From Colletotrichum lupini (taxonomy: Eukaryota > Ascomycota > Sordariomycetes > Glomerellales > Glomerellaceae): DNA of 64,000 nt. The DNA lies in assembly GCF_023278565.1 (NCBI RefSeq), contig NC_064676.1:5890001-5954000 (forward strand), in the 5' to 3' direction. Below the pieces are notes generated by a model. That model was given only the letters and a program-made list of their open reading frames with translations, was not told the origin of the DNA and searched no databases. How positions within the stretch are numbered: position 1 is the stretch's first letter; the number at the start of each line of letters is the position of its first letter. Position numbers and translations under genes: made by a program. Below are positions 59,168 to 64,000 of the stretch, piece by piece.

Positions 59168-60688
59168 TCAATCGGTCGACGAGTCCTCAACCTCCAGCCT
59201 CTTAGCTGCGGGTTCGCTGTCCCCGTCACTGTCCTCGACATCGTACTTTTCCTGCCACAATTTGCGCAGCACCTGGTACAGGAACAAGTACTGCGACTCA
59301 GCCTGGACCATGCTGCGGCGCTGCTCGCGGAGGGCATCGACGGTCGCAAAAATAAGGTCGTCGCCCTCGCCGGCACCATCGTAGTCGTCAAGCGCGCCCT
59401 CGTCGAGCTCGCGCATCAAGTGCTCCAGAGTGATGAAAGTGCCCGTTCGTCCTACACCCGCGCTGCAGTGGATGATGCGCGGGTTCTCCGAGGTCGTGTT
59501 GTACTCGCGCGACAGCCGCATGAGCGTGAAGAAACTGGACAAGTCGTCGACGGCGGGGACGCCAAAGTCGGGCCATTTGGTGTAGAGTAGGTGCCAGACT
59601 ATGCGGTCCTCTTCCTCGTCGCCTACGCGCAGCAGGAGCTTGCGCACCTCAATGGCGCCGTTCTCGAGGGACAGGAGAGAGTCAAAGGTCAGCGTAGCGC
59701 TCCAGCCATCGCTCCAGCCGTCCATCTCGTTGATGACCCAGGGTTCGTGCTCTTCGTCCATTGGCAGGTAAGGGTAGCATTTCACCTGGTTGTTCTCGTA
59801 GAAGCTGGTGAGCTGTACGATGACGACGGGATCTGTGAGTTGCTCCGCAATCATGCGCCAGACAAAGTCTAGGGAGTTCTCTGTCGGACCCTGCATCGCA
59901 ATGTAGCGCAAGGGAGGGAGCTCCTTATTCGAGGGAGAAGAGAGGGATATCGTCGAGGCGTTGACGTAGTCGAGCTCTTCTGCAGGCACGCGCAGTTTTA
60001 TGCGGTTGTGGTTCCAGGGCTTGATGTTGAAGTAACGATCTTGCAGGCCTCTGCGCATGTCAACCTGCTTGTAAGAGCCCCATTTCGTGGTCTCGTCAGC
60101 ATTGGGAGCCATGCCGGCAGCCAGACGGATGCGTTCCTGCCATACTAGCTCCTGGAACTTATTGTCTAAATCTGCAGGGATCCCAGCAGTTAGTTCCCGA
60201 CCGGCGCCTCCCAGTCTGCGACGAGACGGAGGTTTCGTACCTGGTACGGAAAGGTTCAAGAAGGCCGGTATTCTCGGCTTGGGCCTGAAGCTTTCGTGGC
60301 TGCTCTTCCCGGACGAGGCCGAGTCGTCTTTGCTGCCAGCGCCAACACCACCACCACTGCCATCCTTATCTTTTGGCCTCGGGGACGAGGTGATGCCGTC
60401 GTGGGAGACGATCGCGGGGGGCGGCGACTGCGGCAGGGAGGCCGGAGGAGGGGATCGTAAGCGCTTGCCGGAGCTGCGCAGGTGCAGACCGCGGAAAGCG
60501 GACTTGCGCAGGCCGGGCTTGGTCGGGGTCGGGGACCGGCCGCCAGTGACGGTGACGGTTGTGGAAGGGTATATTTGCTGAGGCGGCTGTTGTTCGTCGA
60601 TGCCGTTTCGGGACGGAGAGGTCTTTACGTCTGTGGTGGAGATTGTCGGGATCTTTGGTTTTCTGCGAAACTTGGGGAGGTGGTCCAT
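59168..60688 (-). CDS. protein tyrosine phosphatase
   Basis: This gene encodes a classical protein tyrosine phosphatase of 483 residues. Exons on the minus strand are 60688-60241 and 60171-59168; the 69-bp intron (GAACTAAC branch, CTGCAG acceptor) keeps the frame, so it can be overlooked. Residues 1-150 are Ser/Pro-rich and disordered. The catalytic domain begins around DLDNKFQELVWQE, with the NASTISL and YIAMQGPTENS motifs, the WPD loop KWPDFGVP, and the signature HCSAGVGRTGT whose Cys is residue 385. It should dephosphorylate phosphotyrosine, possibly on MAP kinases like yeast Ptp2/3 or fission yeast Pyp1, but the target is not known. An upstream in-frame ATG exists at 60787. An acidic tail ends EVEDSSTD. 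Confidence 0.9.
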   Translation of the reverse strand: MDHLPKFRRKPKIPTISTTDVKTSPSRNGIDEQQPPQQIYPSTTVTVTGGRSPTPTKPGLRKSAFRGLHLRSSGKRLRSPPPASLPQSPPPAIVSHDGITSSPRPKDKDGSGGGVGAGSKDDSASSGKSSHESFRPKPRIPAFLNLSVPGTKPPSRRRLGGAGRELTAGIPADLDNKFQELVWQERIRLAAGMAPNADETTKWGSYKQVDMRRGLQDRYFNIKPWNHNRIKLRVPAEELDYVNASTISLSSPSNKELPPLRYIAMQGPTENSLDFVWRMIAEQLTDPVVIVQLTSFYENNQVKCYPYLPMDEEHEPWVINEMDGWSDGWSATLTFDSLLSLENGAIEVRKLLLRVGDEEEDRIVWHLLYTKWPDFGVPAVDDLSSFFTLMRLSREYNTTSENPRIIHCSAGVGRTGTFITLEHLMRELDEGALDDYDGAGEGDDLIFATVDALREQRRSMVQAESQYLFLYQVLRKLWQEKYDVEDSDGDSEPAAKRLEVEDSSTD

Positions 60689-63600
60689 TTTGAACCCAGC
60701 TACCGTAGTACGAGACGTGGCGAAGGAGCGTCGGGTGAAGCGAAGTGGACGAGTCGGATGGAGCGGTGGGAAAGCGACGAGACGCAAGGCAACGAGAAGG
60801 GAGTACGTTTGCTCAACAGTGAGGCTGACGAGCGTGAAGTTGTGGTTTTGCAGCGGCTGGCTGGGGGCGTGGCGCGAAGGGTTCGGGTTGGTTATGTACT
60901 ATGGCCGTGAGCCTGTGAGGTAGGCAGGAATGTCGTCAGGGTTTTTTTTGGCAGGCAGGGCGCGGGCGAAGGGCGGCACACGGCGGGCACCCTACAGGAA
61001 AGTCTTACTTTTTTTGGAATTCGGGGGCGGCCCAGCAGGTCGGGCAGCTGCAGCAAGTACTCCGTGAGGTACCTTAACGAGCAACAAGCAAGCGGCCCAG
61101 CAGCAGCTTTAAGCGCGGGTTGGGGTAAGACGTTCGGAGTATTAAGGGGAATTTCGTCCTTCTTGTTGGTTGGCTTGTGTCGTCCAAAAGGGGATGGACG
61201 TGTGTGCGTGTGTGTGTAAGGTGTGTTTATGCACGTGTGAGAGAGTTAGAGTCAGAGAGACTGTGTGAGAGCGTGAGAGAGAGGGGTGGCTGAAGGATGA
61301 AGTTTTGTTGTGAGGAAGAGTCGTGCGTTGGGCGTCGTGATAATTAAACAGCAAGTACGGAGTATGGAGCTAAAGAAGAAGAAGAAGAAGAGTGGTCCGT
61401 AGTAATAATAAAGTAGTAGTGGTGGGTGGTGGTAAGGAGAGAACGGAACGGAACGAAACTAAAGATGAAAAGTGTCGTTCCTGGCGATCTAAAGTGGTCG
61501 CATGGATGGACCTCTGAGGGGGAGTGGGAAAGTTCGTGCGTCACGAGTCCGAGTTTGGTTGTGTGGTTGTGTCACTCGGGAGGCACGTGCCGAAGGATGC
61601 CCGTCAGGAGATGCCAGATGGGCAGAAATGCAGGGTAGCGTGGTCTTTTGTTGCTGTTATGGGTGACCAAGGTGTAGTAGTGCTACGCGGATAGTAGTAT
61701 CTCTTGAAAAGACTTGAGAGAGACGAGAAAGAAGGAAGGAAAGATGAAGAGAAGAGAGATACAGAGCAGTAGATGGAAACAAGAGAACCCGTTACCCGAG
61801 GAGGGCTCCGAAGAGGAAATTGCCACGATGAGAAGAAGGTAGAAATTTTGATTGTAATAATAAAAAAGGCGGGTATCCGTTCGGATTACGGGTACTCCAA
61901 CGAAGATGCTCTCTTCCTCCCTCTCTCTCTTTATTTCTCCCCTTGTCGGTTCCCCGGGAACTGGGAGCGAACCTAGTCCAAGTGTCCCACCCCACGGCGG
62001 AACGCGAATTAGCAACCTGGGAGCGGCAGACGGCTAAGGCTAGCAGCTAAGCAGAGTAGCAGAGAAGTGGGAGACGATGGGAAGAGGTGTCAACATGAGG
62101 CGTACATACAGACTCGCAAACACACCGTCCTTGACAGAAAGAATAGGAGGTCGCGGTAAGACGGTCCAGATGTTGGGTGATTCCCTGGAGTCCTCCTGCG
62201 TAAGGAAAAAGAAAGAAAGGTAGGTAAAAGTCCACTCCCCCCGTTGCAACGCCCTGTTTCCGCGCCGAAGGAAGGCAACCGACGGGGGGAGGACATCGAT
62301 TGGGCGAGAAGAATCGAAGCCGAATCAGCGTTCCATGGATCAAAGGTCGAACCGGCGATGCAAAGTCGCCATTGTAACAGGGGGTGGCAGCAGAGCAGGG
62401 GGATGAACGACATCTGGATCGAACATTGGAACGTTTGCCCATGTTCTGCAATCTCGGGCAGGGCAGCCAGTGCACGGCTTCTTGGTCCGCCGAATCCTCG
62501 GGAGACCAATGAATTCTAACGGATACGTACCTACCTTACAGGCTATACTGAGGTAGTCATTCTGGAAGGCGGGGTGGGGGGGGGGTCCCTTGTCCCTGCC
62601 CCTTCCGCCTGCGAAAGTACACTGCTGTGTAAATGGAAAGAGAGACCTGGGAACGGCCCACTGTTTTCTTTTGCCTTAGCCTCCCGCCCTGCCGCCGCGT
62701 CCCGAGGAACTGGAAGCACCGCTGCACTGCGTGCGTGCCTGCCCGCTGTTGAGGCTGCTGCCACCGTTCCACCGTTCCACCGTACCACCTTCCCAGGCAA
62801 TGGAAGGCAAGGCGAGGAACCCAGCAGGTTCTTGCCTTTGATTCAAGGTTTCTGTCAGGTTCGAACCGCGCTTCGAAACGGAAAGGGGGCCACGCAAGTT
62901 TTGAACGGTTACACCGTCGGCATTTCCGTCTACCACGGTTCATGAAGGAAGACGGATGCATACCTACCGTATTCTTGTCACCCTCCGCGTTTGTGCTAGA
63001 ATTTCCAGCTGAGTGAAGCTCTAACACGGCAGAGAATCAAGCTTCGAGCCAGCGAGTCTACCTTTCCCCCATGACGGCTGACGGCCGCTGCCGCTAAAAA
63101 CCTAGGCGACTAGGTAAAACCTTACCTCTCTTGCAGAACTTGGTTGTAGTGTAAGAGGCGCGCTTATTGGAAATATCGGGTCCCATTCTCGGATCGTCCC
63201 ATTTGTCCGGCCTGCGCCCGACGATATCTGGTTTCTAGAGTTTGAGAGTCTGCCGATCACCTGGACGCGCTATCGAATCAGCCGCCCGTACCTTACAGAT
63301 AAGGTAGATGCCCGATGTGCATACGTATCTGTACGGAAACACATACATACATACATACATACCTACCTCTCAATGCGTTGGCCAACTCTCTCTCCACCGG
63401 CTAACGCAAGTTCGTTGAATAAAGTCTGTACGGAGTACGGATACCGAGTAGCACCAGGAAACCGTTGCTCGCCACGCTTGCTACTGCAGGCCAGCTGCAG
63501 CAACTTAGTAGCCTAGCCCCCCGTGCCCCCCTCTTGGCCGTTGGGCATGTCAGAGTCAGGCACGTCGCATTTCTCTCTAGCGTTGTTCTGGGTGGCGCTA

Positions 63601-64000
63601 CCTACGGGATAATAGATCCTAATGGCCCGCCGCCCGCCCGCCTCAGCTGACGACTAACGCGCACCCTCCCCGCTCCCGTCTCTCCCGCTGTGCGTATGCG
63701 GGATCGTGTTGGTTCGGGGGTTTGCCGACCTTTCGTGTTCAGCTGTTGGGGGAGGGTGCGAGAGAGTCATGTCGTCGCGTCGCATCCGGGTTATTGGCCC
63801 GTACGAGGGGAAGGGAAAGGGAAGGCAAGGTGCCAAGTTTAGCTGCGAGCATTCATCCCTACAACTTAAAACGTTGTTGATTCTTTCAACTTGTCGACGT
63901 ATTGAGTATCGCTCTTGTTCAGCTGAGTAGCTGACTGGCTTACGTTGAGTATGTCCTCCATCGAGTCATAAACCTGGAATGCAACTAAGACCTTCTGGAA
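60689..64000. other. intergenic region to the window edge
   Basis: No supported gene. The phosphatase leader side is GA-rich on the plus strand. TG-rich, (GAA)n (about 61376-61390) and (CATA)n (about 63341-63362) microsatellites and two TACGGAGTA copies (61356-61364, 63429-63437) occur. No conserved frame was seen up to position 64000. Confidence 0.4.
63341..63362. repeat. (CATA)n tetranucleotide microsatellite
   Basis: Five or so CATA units in a row lie in non-coding DNA, followed by CCTACCTCTC. It is a likely variable-length locus. Confidence 0.7.

Noticed and set aside
1..64000. CRISPR array or prokaryotic operon structure
   Set aside because: No regular spacer-repeat pattern; genes have spliceosomal introns and eukaryotic families.

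Overview
This window is nuclear DNA of a filamentous ascomycete (Pezizomycotina), most likely a Sordariomycete. The reasons are short introns (mostly 45-80 bp) with GTANGT-like donors and CTAAY branch sites a few bases before YAG acceptors, CT-rich promoter leaders, an AT-rich block that looks scarred by repeat-induced point mutation (RIP), and a fungus-specific gene set (WSC-type cell-wall protein, NB-TPR NLR, Fig1, Mis14, Lst7). The genus cannot be proven from sequence alone; a Colletotrichum-like plant-associated fungus would fit.

Layout. Positions 1-790 are the edge of an AT-rich, RIP-like repeat block. Positions 974-17774 form an accessory region: a secreted GH3 beta-glucosidase cut short by one in-frame TGA, a membrane-anchored protein gene disrupted by a 429-bp hAT-type MITE, a CYP52-like cytochrome P450, a 1170-residue NLR, a Ser/Thr-rich WSC protein, a small uncharacterised ORF and an NAD(P)-binding oxidoreductase. 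Two degenerate tRNA-like sequences lie in this region or just after it. From 21.2 kb on the genes are conserved housekeeping ones: GH47 alpha-mannosidase, Fig1, Tip20/RINT-1, a Ymc1-like mitochondrial carrier, prefoldin subunit 3, Sec14, Mis14/Nsl1, a small four-exon orphan, proteasome ATPase Rpt3, Lst7/folliculin and a protein tyrosine phosphatase. An 11-kb stretch (about 48.2-59.2 kb) has no gene I can support.

How they work together. The conserved genes do not form one pathway, though several touch secretion and membrane traffic (GH47 glycan trimming, Tip20 in Golgi-to-ER tethering, Sec14 at the Golgi). Rpt3 and prefoldin serve protein turnover and folding. The accessory genes fit environmental interaction: cell-wall degradation, hydroxylation of hydrophobic substrates, non-self sensing and surface sensing. 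I reconstructed exon-intron structures by hand; all multi-exon models close in frame.

The most notable find is the MITE. It has perfect 16-bp terminal inverted repeats, an exact 8-bp target-site duplication and an interrupted gene whose reading frame is restored exactly when the element and one duplication are removed, which points to a recent insertion. It also carries a tRNA-like B box and a T6 run on the minus strand. Second is a 9-mer, TACTCCGTA/TACGGAGTA, strongly over-represented in the intergenic DNA and absent from the coding exons I modelled.
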